Positions 13,482 to 26,135 of a stretch of 64,000 nt of DNA are shown in pieces (position 1 is the stretch's first letter; each line of letters opens with the position of its first letter). The stretch is from assembly GCF_901709675.1 (NCBI RefSeq), contig NC_051108.1, forward strand, positions 6,990,631 to 7,054,630. The letters are read 5' to 3'. Source of the stretch: Syngnathus acus (taxonomy: Eukaryota; Chordata; Actinopteri; Syngnathiformes; Syngnathidae). A program made the position numbers and the translations under genes. The notes below the pieces were generated by a model, which searched no databases, was not told the origin of the DNA, and saw nothing but the letters and a program-made list of their open reading frames with translations.

Positions 13482-13504
13482 TTAATTGCAATTAACCATT
13501 GTGT
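13482..13504. promoter_or_regulatory. Homeodomain palindrome next to SOX-like site
   Basis: A perfect 14-bp palindrome TTAATTGCAATTAA (13482-13495) contains two opposed TAAT/ATTA homeodomain cores. It is followed directly by CCATTGTG, which resembles a SOX HMG-box site. It lies 1.36 kb upstream of the nr2e1 start in a GC-balanced stretch. The regulatory role is inferred. Confidence 0.4.
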
Positions 13505-16500
13505 CTTTGGTGTCTCGCAACCTGCAGCTTTTACGCGCGGGATGAATTCACTCGAAAGTTTTTGTAGGCCTTGGCGATGACAAAGCAGACACAATATTAG
13601 GTACACCTGCGCTGACTGAGTGCGATGCAAAGAATCGTATCAGGCGCAGCCCTCGATGTGATGAAATGTCACATTTGTAAAAATATTTATTTTAGGACTG
13701 AACAACTTTATGATTCTAACAAAACTCCATATTTAAGTTTGGAACTATTCGTAGTCTTCATATATTCAGATCGAATACAAAAAAATAGGGTCAAGGTATT
13801 TTAAAATATTATGACGACTAATTGATGATATGCTTTTGTGAAGTGGACCGCGTTGTTCCAGTGAATGACTTTCGACAAAAGTTTTCGACTGCCGCCATCT
13901 CACTTGTTTGCGCGTGAGTGCGGATGTGTCCCGTGTGCGCGCGTGTGCGTGGGTGGCTGCCGGCGGTTGAATGGCGAATGTTTGACATAATCTCCTTAAC
14001 GCGTCCTAATCCTCGTCATTCACGGATAGCCTTTACACAAATATAACCAACATCATGGTTGCCCGGGTTGCCTTCTTTCACTTTCTTTTCGCTCTCTCTC
14101 CGCGAGTGACAATCTTCTGCAGACACTTAATGAAATGTCAGCAACAAAAGGAAGCAGTCGATGGTGTGTCTGTTTTTCTGTCTTTATTTATTTTTGTGTA
14201 TCAGGGGAGCTCTTCTTCCCTATGCAGATATTTGGCATACCTCAAGATAAACAAACATGGGGGAAGTAACTGCAGAACAATAGAAAACCAGATTTTTTTA
14301 AACTGCGCGCTTTTATGAGCGTGCATGCTGAATATACGATGCTGAAAACACCACAGACAAGGACTGCACAGGTCCCTATAGGCAATCAGGCGGAATGCAA
14401 TTGGTTTAGAAAGAAGTCACTAAGCACCAGGGAGCAAATAATGGGGAGATTTCAAGGCTGGTAAAAGCCATTGAGCAGCTGTGCCCCCTCTAAAAGTGAC
14501 CCCGAAGAAATCAACCACTGCTGCTTTACATCACAGTTATTTTTTTATTCACGTGAATTCAAGCCCCCCCAGGCCCAGATTTGAAACCAGAACTGTAGAC
14601 TGTGAGACAGATCCACTGTACACCTGGAACATGAAAGAGTGAGGTGTTTCAGCACCATGGATAGTTCCATGTAGTGTGGCAGGTTACCTGTCCCGCTACA
14701 AAATGAAAATCTTTTGGCAGTTGACCCCAAAATTGAGGATTTGGGGTTAAAAAAAAAATTGCCCCATCACTAACTGACACAATTTTTGACTTTTTTTTTT
14801 TTTTTTTTTTAAACCCATCAGTTATACAAGTGCTGTAGAATGCAGAGTAAGGCAAGAGCTCATATTTGAATCCCAAAGTGAGGCAGACGTGCTGACCACT
14901 TGCCCACTCTAAAAAGTCAACCCCTGGGCCCGTTTCCTTGCAAGACACTTTTCCTCATACAGGCCTATTGGTCGCCGCCGCTGTGCAACATTGTGTAGTT
15001 GTGTGCATGACAAACCTGCACACATGTGCTCTCCCGAGACAAGAGTCCAGGAGTCCAGAACCCAAAACGTAGAAAACGGGCCGGCGCGTCGCAGTTTGGA
15101 CGCTCTGACAAATCTATTTGGGGCAAATTGTCAGTGAGAAACTTCCGCTCGAATTGCCTTGGACAAAACTGGCTGTTGGGGAGAGCAAATCCCGCTGCAC
15201 GAGGGTGGGGGACAATGGGGGGCGAATGTGTTGATGTGCGGCCGGTGGCTGGGGTGGGACAATGGACGGATTAGTCAGTCCCCTGGCTGACTGATTTGAG
15301 ATGGCTCCTCTCAGCCTCTCACCGTGGGGAGTCCCATTGTCCCGCTTCTGATTCCCACTTCTCACAAACTCCAAACAAAAGTCAATCTCTTTCTCAAGGG
15401 GTGCTGGTGGTGGCGCGAGGGGGCCGAGTATCGACCCGTGTTTCGGACGGGGAAAGTGACTCAAAAACTCCACTCGCCGTCCGCGCCAGCCTCTCTTTCT
15501 TTCTTGCTCCATCGCCGCTCGCTTGGTGATCTCGAGTGCGGCGGGGAAGCACCTGTTGGAGGCTTAGAGGCAGGCGCTGCTCTGCGCTCGGGCGGGGGTC
15601 ATTAATATTAAAATATACAGAGATGCCATCACTGGCTGCTCTGAAATCGCTCTGATGTCGCCCCTGGGTTCCCCTCTCGCCATGGACCTCTGCTTTCAGT
15701 AGGTAGTGAAGAGCCGTCTTTTCTTTTTTCTTGCTTCTTCTCCCCAACCCATCTAGCCTTTTCTCTGTGAAAAGACTCATTAACAAATTATGACAGCTGA
15801 GTAGAGGGGCTTAGTGTGTTGACACTGCAAAGACAAACACGTGAGCGCCGAGACAGCTTTGACTCAGGAACAGGTGCAATCGTTCGCTCAGCTCACATTT
15901 TAAGGATGACCGTTGAAATCCAATACAAGAAAAATCTGCTGGCATTCACACATGCCAGCGATAATGTCAAAAAAGTGACCATTTACTAAGCAGACCATCA
16001 TTTTGTCTTTGTTAAAAGGCAACGAGCTGTCAGCGGGACTCACCCAAATCACTCGGAATTGCTCCCAGCACCGGAGCCAGGACTGGTTCCTATGCTCTGT
16101 CAGTCTCGCTTTCTGACCCACTTTACCTGACGTTTGCCTGCTGCCAAGTCAGGTTCAAGGGTCACGCTTTCCAGTCAGCGTTAATTCTCAGTGAGCCGTC
16201 TCAGAATTTCTCCCAATAAGAACTAGTGGAGATACCGCAATTGAAATCTGTTATCCAAATTCATCATCTGTTTTAATTGTAACAAAAAACATTTCCAGAA
16301 TAGGAACGGGCCAGCTAATTTAGGGCCATTTTCTCAATCCTTATCCAATTTTCCCATCCTTAAATTCCCTCCAATTTAGAGATGCTCTCAATTCCACAGT
16401 GCCCAAATGCTGTCCTTTGGCCCCGTGCAACCCCCCCCCCCCTCCCCCACAGCCCCTTAGCCCACAGCTATCATTCATAACCTGAGAGAGAAAAGAGATG

Positions 16501-19500
16501 GGACAAGGACGCAGGGGGGTAGCGGAGAGCAACACGGCAGCTTATTTAGAAGACTTCCTTTATTGGAACATGTGCAAGCAGTTCACGCACAAAGGACTTA
16601 AATAGGATATTTTCTGTTCCCTATAGTTGCTTTCCCCTTTTAAGTGCAGAGGCAAGAAAAAAGTAAGTTTACAACTGCCTCCTCAATGGGAGCTCTTCAC
16701 TCGCAGGTTGCGGGGACCTGAGTGACCTGGGAAAGTTAATTAGGAGGCGAACAAAGAGCGAGCCGCAGCAGAATGCCTCGCCTCTCCTCCAGCCAAAGAT
16801 GTCATCCATTAATTAGGAAAATCTTTAAGGTGGCCTCATTGAATTTACAGAAAGCCCCGTGGTTGGCGGGCAACAGTTTTTTGATCAGGGCCTGACTCAA
16901 ACAATGCCTTTCTGGGGGTTCGGAAAGAAGAAGAAGAAGGAGGAGTGGGGAGGAGGAGGAGGTGGTGAAACGTATGGGGCTAGCGTACAGTTTAATGATG
17001 GGCCGGCTGTCGATTGTGACAGCTCAAATTCACATGGGGGTGGGGGCATAGTTTGGGGATGATGTCATGCAAAGGGAACCTGGGGGCTTGGGAAGTAGGA
17101 GGGAGGGGGGACCACTTAAAGTTAAAAATGCTGCCTGCATCTGGGCTAAATCCGCCACTAGAAAACAGAGGCTTTTTCCTGACTCCCCCACCAACCACCT
17201 CGTTGACAAATCATGGCTAATGCTAATGCTAACACAGCAGCTAACATGCAACCTGGCCACTTCAAGATAGGGAACGTACACCTGTTGCTTTTTATTACTG
17301 GATGTGATTCCTATGGTTTACTAAATTGGTTACTGTTTCTTAGGCCAAATATCTGTGACCTGTGGAGTTCCGGACAGGTCAATTCTGGTCCCCCTATTAT
17401 TATTATTATTTTTTTTTAATTATTCTTTGGCAGTTTTGCTAAAGGGTCGATGCAGAATTAGCTTTTTGATTTTAAATCTTTTTGATTTTAAAAAGAAAAT
17501 AATAAAACAATAGCGTCCAGATGATGCATGTTTGAGATATTCTGTGCAGGCATGCCAGCATATTGATGCCTCTGCTTGGATGTGAATCCCCCCCCCCCCT
17601 CCTCCTCGCCTTCCCATTCCCCTCCTGGGGGACTAATTTGTTTGGAGGGCTGACGTGGTTTGTAGCCCAGCACGTCTTGCTGTAAACATATTGCCGTGTC
17701 ACCGCCAGTAGAAGGGAGGGGGGGTGTTACTTATTTTGCATATCCAGATAAGCTCTATCTATATAATGCTCCATTTATTATTATTTATATATATAAATTT
17801 ATTAGTAGTACAGTCATAGTAGTTGCACCTATGTGGGTGTCATACAGGCCGAGAAGAAGTCCACAAAGTCCGCAAACTGCCCTATGGCCGGACTTTGGAC
17901 ACAGCGAATAACAACTTAATTGAACGGCTCACCCGTCCTCCCCTGTTCTGTTTGGGCACTGGAGTTTGTCGCTGGGGGTTTATGTTCAGTTCAGTGGGGC
18001 TGAAAGAAGTCACTTTTGCATCTTGTTATGGAACAAGACGTCCGGGCTTGTCGGGAGCCACGAGAGGTGTTCTGGTCTTGGGGGGGCGAGCGGAGACAGT
18101 CCTCTCCGGGGCGACCGGCAGCGAGGAAGTCAAAGCGGCTTTTGTGTGTCTGTAGTCGGCTTCGTGTTTGGTAATTATCCCACCGCCCGCCGCGTCCCCT
18201 TCTCGCTGTACGAGTACCGGCCGACCCAAGTGACCCATGGAAGAGGGCGCAACATGTCGTCAGCTGCCTGATTGGAGGTGACACAGTCAGTGCGGTGATG
18301 ACAGTGCACAGACATTTACATGCGTCAACAAATTAAAATTTATATTCCCATGCTGAATTGTCTGTGTATGGATCTTAAAATGGATATGAACCATATCCAA
18401 CCAATTCTCAAACGGCTTTTTAAGCATACAGCAACCTTCACCGTCTTCCTTCATTTGTGGGAATCAAAGCGAAGAGCATCCCTTGTGTCCGGTCCAAGCG
18501 GTTCATTTCAACTGGAGTGAGCTTTTGAAAGAATGGAATGGACCCGCCTTGATCTGCGTCAATTGTCATCCTGGGGCCCGGGGCCACTTCGGCAGCCAGT
18601 ATAGCGGGGACGAAGTCAGGGCTTAATCCCTAGAAAAGAGGAGACTCACAGGAGAGGAGCAGAGTAACAATAACCAAGTCAAGCGTATAAAATGAAAGCG
18701 AAATCTCTATTATCACTCCCCGCGATTCCCAGCAAAGTGGTGAAAATCAGGGTTAGTTTGTGATTCGAGTCAGACGCCGATGGAAGAATATGGGGGTCCC
18801 CGCGGGTTGGGAGACTCACAGGACGAAAAAGGCCGATATCGGGGAGAAAGGGCCAAGAAGAAAGCCCCTCTCCCATCGCGACATAACCATTAAATGCAGT
18901 CTGACTTTATGTTGTATAGAGAGGGGGGCGCAAGAAAGGAGGCACAGTTCTCTGATGAAAGAATGAGGTTTTGGGCGGATTAGGGACGGCCCGAGGGATG
19001 AAGAATAACTTCTGCATAACTTTACAGCTACTTTTCTCTCCACCGCGCCAAAGAGCCAAGTTGAAGGCCGCTGGGAGTTAACCTGCGTTCACATCATAAA
19101 AAACTATGGATATAATGAAGAGAAATGGGTGGCAAAGTGTGAAAGCCGAGGGGGATGGGAAACAAATCTTAATAAAAAGTCTGTTTTCTAAGTACCGCGC
19201 GGTGTGAATTCTTACAAAGAGCTGATGTACTTTTTTCCCGTGCCTGTCGACTGTGTTTGTCGACTGTGTCGCGACAGCCATGTTTGCGGAGTTCATCCCG
19301 ATGAGGTTTTACACAGAGGAACGTAATACTGTGCTTAACTTTTGTGCGGTTTCCTTCTAAATTCCCTTAAGAACGTGTTGATCAGCTTAGCGGGCATGAG
19401 CGCGAGCCGTCCATTCTTGCGGGTGATTTTCTGCACAATAACGGACATTAAAGTATACAGCCTATATTTTACACAGAATACCTTGGATTGTAAGTACAGG

Positions 19501-20280
19501 TCATTTTTTTTGTATAATTTGCTGCACTTTTACTTATAAAATCAAGGGAAAGTTCAACAGCTATGTATAGTTCCTCAAGAGCTCTCATCATCATCATGTA
19601 TTTGATCAGTCTAATTGATGATTTTTGTCCTCTTGGTTCCTCTGTCTAGCACATGCTAATGAATGCCGGCATCCGACAATAACGGTCATCTCCAGTAATG
19701 ATATGCGGATTTTTTTTTCTCTACATGGTGTGCTCCTGATTAGAGCCGCAGAGGAAGAGAGCCAAATAACGCTGTAATCACGACAAAGTCCACCACTGCC
19801 TTATCTGTCATACTAATGTCCAAGTTACTCCTTTAAATAATGATAGTGTCTACTATAATGAGAATGGTTGCATGCTCTTTCCAACTAAGAGGTAGGCCTC
19901 ACTTTGGGCAAAGATAAAGGAACGAGGCCACGTCTGAGCAATTAGTCGGCGGATAGAAGAGTTAATGAGCTGCTCTCGTCGTCGTGTGCAGTTTCGGGGG
20001 GATATACCCCTATATTTACCACTCGAGTGGCGCACGGCCATTAGAATAGGCGGACGATGCCGCGCGCGTCCTCTTCCCCCTTATTTTCATTAGGCCCCGA
20101 TGACTGCAGAATTGATGCGGCCTGAGACTTATCAAAAGCTACTAATTTCACATTAGCGGCCATTGACTGCCGCGGCTTGATTCGAGGGCTTTGTGACAAT
20201 TATCACAATCAGCGCAGGGGCCTGAAGCATTTAAGATGACTGATTATTTGATGCAATGGTGTGTTAGTGAAAAAAAGATA

Positions 20281-20320
20281 GAGACAGATAGATAGATAGA
20301 TGGATGGACGGACAGATAGA
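20281..20320. repeat. (GATA/GATG)n microsatellite
   Basis: About 40 bp of imperfect GATA and GATG tetranucleotides, shortly before a LINE fragment that ends in ATGG repeats. Confidence 0.85.
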
Positions 20321-20371
20321 AGTTTGATATTGTATTTTAAGAAAAACAATTTTTAACCTTGAAATTACATA

Positions 20372-20498
20372 ATCCCTGCGATTGGCTGGCAACCAGTTCA
20401 GGGTGTCCCCCGCCTACTGCCCGATGACTGCTGGGATAGGCTCCAGCACGCCCGCGACCCCCGTGGGGACAAGCAGTACAGATAATGGATGGATGGAT
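20372..20498 (+). mobile_element. Very short 5'-truncated LINE 3' end with target duplication
   Basis: A 127-bp sequence resembling the 3' end of a common fish LINE (GATTGGCTGGCAACCAGTTC ... GGGATAGGCTCCAGC ...), terminating in ATGGATGGATGG. It is bracketed by a perfect 11-bp direct repeat GAAATTACATA at 20361-20371 and 20499-20509. That is the hallmark of target-primed reverse transcription with heavy 5' truncation. The family is probably L2/CR1-like, from memory of the 3' end. Confidence 0.75.
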
Positions 20499-20704
20499 GA
20501 AATTACATAGAAATTAGCAGGACATTAATAGCACCTGACAATCATATTCAGGTTCCTAAAAAATCAAGCATTATACAGTATTCTGAACTCAACTCACCCT
20601 GTAAAAAAATTAAAAAAAATAAAGATTAAATAATATAAATACAATGATAATATTACATTTTTGGTATGCAAACTGCGTATTGGGTTTTGGCTTTTACCCT
20701 GAGA

Positions 20705-20733
20705 TCTCGCGAGACTTCTCCCAGTCACATGAT
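20705..20733 (+). promoter_or_regulatory. ostm1 promoter motifs: TCTCGCGAGA and CLEAR-like E-box
   Basis: TCTCGCGAGA (20705-20714) is a perfect palindrome of the type bound by BANP in CpG promoters. GTCACATGAT (20724-20733) is close to the CLEAR element GTCACGTGAC bound by TFEB/TFE3 at lysosomal genes. They lie about 80-105 bp upstream of the ostm1 ATG. Motifs are seen directly; use is inferred. Confidence 0.5.
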
Positions 20734-20810
20734 CCCGCTAATCCCAAACACGGAAGTTGTGGGTTCCCTGAGGCAGACTAACGTACTTCGACGCATTTAA
20801 GATATCGAAC

Positions 20811-22736
20811 ATGTTTCTTAATTACCAAAACTTGTTTTTAACCGCGTGGTCGTTATATATTTGCTCCGTTGCGCCGAGCGAAGGAGCTAACGCCACACTT
20901 AACATTTCAGCTGCGGCGGAGTCGCCCGTTTTTCTGCCGGCGACGGAGGACGACTCTGCCGCCCCCTTCATCTTGATGTCCGCCTTCCCGGACGACTTGG
21001 AGGTGAGCGACTACTGCAGCGAGCTGCTGAGCCTGTTTGGCCAGCGCTATGAGACCTATGTCAACTGCCTGGTTACGTCTGCCCGGCCGGTTAAAGTTTG
21101 CCAGAACTGCTTCGGCGCTTACGGCATGCTGGTGAACACCTACATGAACATCTCCTCGGAAAAGGTACCGCAACAACAATGTCCTTGGAACTGTGCGTCT
21201 CATGAGTTACTGCGGTCTTGTGATATTTCTTCCCTAAGGAGGCAACATTAATAACTCTGCTTGGTTTGTTGTTTTTGGTGCTGAATGTATTCAGTTGGGT
21301 CCTGGCAATGAGAGCTGCAGGGACAGCCTTCTGCGAAGTGACCGTCTCATGCTGGTCTATCTGCTGTTTAACAACCTAAAGGACATGTGGACCAAATCTG
21401 CCTGTGACAGTAAGTGCACCCAAACACGACTGTAAATGCAAGACTCACTTCTCCTATAGTGAGGATCACATGACTATTAGAGACAAAGCATGTGACTTTT
21501 CTTTCTTCTGCTCTGTGCAATGATGGCTCATTGTTTGCATGTTTCCCGTCTATTGGGCTATCTGGTGCTTTATTTTTGGTAAGATTATGTTGAAATGAAT
21601 TCACATTGTTTTGGGCACACATGCACACTTGATGGTGAATGACAAAGCTCTTTTTCCTCGATGTAGACTGTATCAATGATGGATTCCAGAGCCTCACCAA
21701 TGACACTCTGTACTTCATGTCCACTCTCAACCAAACTCTCACCTGCTTTGATATGTATCAACAGGTACTCACTTGCTTATTCACACATTCCCAGATTCAC
21801 ACACAGAGATGCAATGTCTCACCCCTTTTGGCATGTCTCCGCAGAGGAACCACACAGAGCTGTGTAAAAACTGTAAGAGTGCATATAAGGTCCTCAATGA
21901 GCTTTACAGCCGCATGGAGAAGAACGACACCATGTGTATTGACATTGAGGATGGGGTACGTACGTGGCTAAAGTGGCCAAACAATCAAACTGCTCAAAGA
22001 TTTTTTTTTTGGCCTTGGGATTTGGATGTGATTAACATTTCCCAAAGTCTTAGCTCTTTTTTTGCTGTTTGTTGCACATTGTGGCGGCGCGCAAGCTGAC
22101 CGCACCGCAGCATTACTGTCTCACTTTAAATTCCAGTATTGTGACTTTGAAGTGTCAGCACATGTCATTTGCATACGCTGGCATTTCCAAAAAGACGACC
22201 ACCAAGATGGGCGGACCGATTAGCAATATTGTGTCATAGTCGCCGCCGCTTATTTTGGCACTCTGCCTCGTTCTCAGATGAACGTGACCCGCAGGCTGTG
22301 GAGTAAAAACTTCAAATGTTCCCTCCCCCGCGAGGAGACGGTGCCTGTCATCGCCGTGTCCGCCTTCATGCTCTTTCTGCCCATCATCTTCTACTTGAGC
22401 AGCTTCCTTCACTCGGAACAAAAGAAACGCAAGCTCATACACCGTGAGTAACCCGCTTAATTCCCCCATTGTTGCGCGCACATATTTTGACAGGGGTTTT
22501 GAAGGCTCTTTGTGGGCTGCTAAAATGGGTGCGGGGTTGTGTACTTGGACTGTGACAGTAAAGTTTTGGCCCTGCGACGGGACCGAGGTTAACAGTGAAG
22601 GCTGAACCTGACGACAAAATCGTCATGAATCCAGCCAACACGAAGAAATGACAACCCCTCCTCCCACTTTGTTGCAGCCAAGAGAGCAAAGTCGTACGCC
22701 GCCAGTCTGATGAACATTCAGGACAAGCAGAGCTGA
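20811..22736 (+). CDS. ostm1: Osteopetrosis-associated transmembrane protein 1, complete
   Basis: Heavily glycosylated lysosomal membrane protein, the beta subunit of the ClC-7 chloride/proton exchanger. Coding exons: 20811-21164, 21295-21409, 21667-21764, 21845-21955, 22278-22443 and 22678-22736 (stop 22734-22736), totalling 903 nt = 300 aa (human 334). An N-terminal signal peptide is visible ([20 protein letters not shown]). The luminal region is Cys-rich ([23 protein letters not shown]) with many N-glycosylation sequons (NAT, NIS, NES, NDT, NQT, NHT, NVT). A single membrane helix ([20 protein letters not shown]) precedes a short basic cytosolic tail ending NIQDKQS. The gene is head-to-head with nr2e1, as at human 6q21. 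Confidence 0.93.
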
Positions 22737-23862
22737 TGGCGGACGCCACTGAGGTGTTCCAAGTTTTGCACGTTTGGGAGGTTTGTGGTAAGAGCGGCTG
22801 TTACCCTCCGAAGGATGATTTCACCTACTGTCAGTATTTTGAGGACCCTGACGAATTGAATGTTAAACACACTGAAGGTTGCAATGTTCACATTGTCCAA
22901 ACTTTTCATTTGACTTTTTAATGCAGTTGTATATGTCATTAAATTAGGATGTTTTGACTTTACAGCTGTCAGTGAAGCATTTTTAGGAATAGCCATTTAC
23001 GTACCGCCTCAACAGTTTGAGTGTTTGCATCCTGGTGTGCAACTATTTATTTTTTATTAATCCCCACAATCCTTACAATATATCAACCGTGATTAAATGT
23101 GAAAGAAATTAATTAGCTCGGCTTTTATTGAGCCTTCTTTGTGAGTAAAATGTGAAACATCAAAACCACTGAAGTGGTTTTTACCCTGCTATACTTTATG
23201 CTGCTGTAATTCAAAATTGATTAAATAGGAACGGATCCGTGCTTTTAAATCCTAATATCAGTTACATAGTTGCACACACAGCTGCACAAACATCCTCGTG
23301 TTTTTGTGCAAATGTGTGTGCGCACATTGTCAAATGTGAGTCAGCGCTCTAGTTATGGATTGAGAAATGGGTTTTATGTCTTTAATGCAAGCCTGAGAGA
23401 GAGCCCGCTACAAAAATAAGAGAAGTACTCCATGTCCATTAGCGGTGACGTGGACATTTTGGCTAAATACAACCGCACGGACATAAGTCATGAGAGCACT
23501 CTGAATCATGCTGCCAAAATCAGTCTTTTGTGGATACATCAACCTTTGAAAGTTGTTTTTTTTCTTTGTTGAGCTTGTCGTTGGGTTCATTTCCTGGTAT
23601 TTCTTTACAGCTATGTTTGGAGTGCTGGATTGATGAACATTAAGCACTGTCATTATTTATTCACGCTGTCAATAAGACGGTAGTCCCTGGACAGATCGTT
23701 AAAAGCAGAATATATACGAGTTTAACAAATAGCATCCATGTGGCGGTGTTCTAACCTAAATAACTAAATATAACAGTACTCACAAGCATATATTCTTTAT
23801 CCTTGCAAAACGCGACTTATTGAGCCACTTTCAGTAATTGAGTAAAACTGTTTGCCTTACTA
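22737..23862. other. ostm1 3' flank
   Basis: Presumed ostm1 3' UTR followed by AT-rich intergenic DNA. No coding exon, RNA gene or clear repeat was recognised, and no canonical poly(A) signal stands out. Confidence 0.4.
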
Positions 23863-24379
23863 CAGGGGTGCTCAAACTTTTTCAGCTTACGAGCTACTTT
23901 TAAAATGACCAAGTCACAAAGATCTACCCACTACAATAAATAATATAGTGCGTGTATTTTTGTAACGCACTTAGAAAATGACATTGTGAGAAAAAAGACC
24001 AACTCCCATTCCGGATGAAAGTGATACGTTTTTGGCTTCTTACTTGGTCCAGCAACCCCACTCATTTTTGATGGTCATAAACTTTCTTTTGTTTAAAAGA
24101 GAAAAGCGAGTGCGTGCGTTGATTAGCTTATAAACTTTGGCGCTTTGTGTGTGCGCGGCCGTTAAACATGCTGCGGTGAGGGGTTGTAGTCACTGTCTAT
24201 TGCGCATGTGCGGTTCACTGTGATTGCCTCCCGACAGGCCTACCTGTATGTCAATCAAGCGATGGGCTGGATTCTAGCATACAGCAATTTTTTTACTTTT
24301 TTTTTAAACGTCATGCGATCAACCAGTAGTAGCTTGGCGATCGACTGGTCGATCGCGATCGACGTATTGCGCACCCCTG
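23863..24379. mobile_element. hAT-type MITE with perfect 8-bp target duplication
   Basis: A 517-bp non-coding element with terminal inverted repeats CAGGGGTG / CACCCCTG. It is flanked by identical 8-bp direct repeats CCTTACTA at 23855-23862 and 24380-24387. An 8-bp duplication and CAG-type ends are diagnostic of the hAT superfamily. The right part holds a GATCGACTGGTCGATCGCG-type palindromic stretch. There is no transposase; it would have been mobilised in trans. The perfect duplication suggests a fairly recent insertion. Confidence 0.9.
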
Positions 24380-24387
24380 CCTTACTA

Positions 24388-25600
24388 TATTATACTGCCG
24401 TCTAGTGGTCAAATGTTGTGCATACAGAAGAAGCCGTAATGAAAGAAAAAAAATTTCCCCCCTCCACTTTTTGTTAATTATATTAATACTTTTATATGTA
24501 TATATATATATATATGTACACACACACACATTATAGAGTGTTGGTTTCTCGATTAAACAAAAAAAAAAACACGCAGCTTCCGCTGCACTGCGTCAGCCGG
24601 AGTGAGTCCGAGGTGCAGAGTTCCTTAAGCGGCTCGCCTTTCACACAGCGGCGGCCCTTGTTCCAAACTCTCGCATGGGGGTGGGGTTTTCCTCCATCAT
24701 TAGCGGCTAATCTAACAGCAGGATAAAGATACTTCACCCAATAATCTCCACCGCCACACACACCCTCGTTAAAACACTTTTCTTGGCTTCTTGGTCTGAT
24801 GGAGCGTAGCCACTGGGGCCCATCAGCTCACCGCTAAGAGCATTACGCGCACACCGAGTCATATGAGCCCCTTCAGGGCGGCGTGTTGCATGAAAATGCC
24901 GTGTGCCGGCCGGCCGGCTCGGTGGTGACAGTTTAAGATTCCCGCTAAACTCTGCCGTTTGATTAGTCAAGTGAGATGATAAGCCTTTAAATAAACACAA
25001 GTGTATTAGTTGATAACAAAGTGACGTAAATGTGTTTTTTAGTTTAAATCGATTGAATAAAAATTATTTAATATGTAAAAGATGAAATAATTCAATGTTG
25101 TCCATTAAATATAATATACAGTTATACCGGCGATAACAAATCAATAAATAAAACTTCCACATTCGAAAATGTTCTGTATAAACTACATAACATAGTATTT
25201 GACTATTATAGTTATGCTGCCATTTTATTTTTATTTTATGTTTATGAATTTGTGTATACAAAAAAACACATTTGAAATGTCATTGCAACAAAGACTGCCT
25301 TATTGAAACAGCTGAGTGACTTTTGCCAGATTTATTGCTGCTTTGCAATAAAAAATAAAATCCAGGAGTAATCGGCCTAATTCCTCATATAATAATTGAC
25401 CACCTAATCCACTAACAGTTTTGATATTGCAATGTGACAGCCACATCATACTTGTTCTGCTTCTGTTGCTGGATTATAAAAGTGCTGAGATTTATGTTCA
25501 GGTTTTAGTGTGAACAATAAACACTTGGAAAATCATTTGTAAATCTCAAATGGCCTCTTCATTCACTCCTATTGTTTTTGAAAGCATTTATTGATGTTTT
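24388..25600. other. Intergenic DNA with TA/CA microsatellite
   Basis: A mixed (TA)n/(CA)n microsatellite lies at about 24496-24530. A GC-balanced complex block at 24560-24960 could be regulatory or an old exon, but no reading frame matches a known protein. 25000-25600 is AT-rich with nothing recognised. Confidence 0.4.
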
Positions 25601-25609
25601 TTTTCTTGC

Positions 25610-26135
25610 TTTCTAGTACAAGCGTGACTGGTATCTGGAACTGTTCATAATTTCCTTCAACCTGACTAAGGCGCCAGTTTCAGCTAAAGAAAAACGGTCG
25701 GTAGGTTTTGTGTACTTTTGGTGATGAGTAGTCTTATTCTAACATTCTCCCAAACACGCCAGAAAATGTGTCATGTTTGATTTAGAAACAATACTGCTCA
25801 TCACCAGAAGAGCACCATACCTCAAGTGAAGCATAGTGGTGGCAGCATCATGATTTGGCACTGAATGTTTTTTTTCCTCACCTGGTGTTAGGGCCTTAGA
25901 TAAGGTGGAAAAAAATTATGAATAGTTCTGTATCTCAGGTAAGATTATGAGAACAGTTCAAATGTATTTGGGCTTAATCAGATGCACTTTAAATGGTGGC
26001 AGGTGTATTCATATTTAACTGGAGTTTCAATGTTTTCATTCTCAACAGCCATAGCCCAATCTTGAGGGTGCACATACTTTTGCAACCACATTATTTCAGT
26101 TATTTTTACAGGGTGTGTAGACTTAACTATCCACT
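25610..26135 (+). mobile_element. Tc1-like transposon relic
   Basis: Translation near 25790-25863 gives NNTAHHQKSTIPQV followed by KHSGGSIMIW, the conserved block before the second catalytic residue of fish Tc1 transposases. The segment ends in GGTGTGTAGACTTAACTATC plus CACTGTA, resembling a Tc1 terminal repeat. The 5' part (25620-25690) looks like inverted transposase sequence, so the copy is rearranged. No left terminal repeat was found. It is inactive. Confidence 0.7.

Larger units (their letters stand above)
12761..20690. other. nr2e1-ostm1 head-to-head intergenic region
   Basis: About 8 kb with no supportable protein gene or RNA gene. AT-rich stretches (12800-13130, 17400-17520, 17760-17815) alternate with complex, GC-balanced, repeat-poor blocks. 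The blocks near 13150-13620, 14940-15700, 16480-16860, 17820-19080 and 19600-20260 look like conserved non-coding DNA by composition, with many TAAT/ATTA and GATAA-type motifs. In human the same interval separates OSTM1 from NR2E1. Enhancer content is an inference; open frames here are short and lack codon structure. Confidence 0.45.

Noticed and set aside
20907-21203. Antisense frame over ostm1 exon 1
   Set aside because: Shadow of the GC-rich signal-peptide exon.
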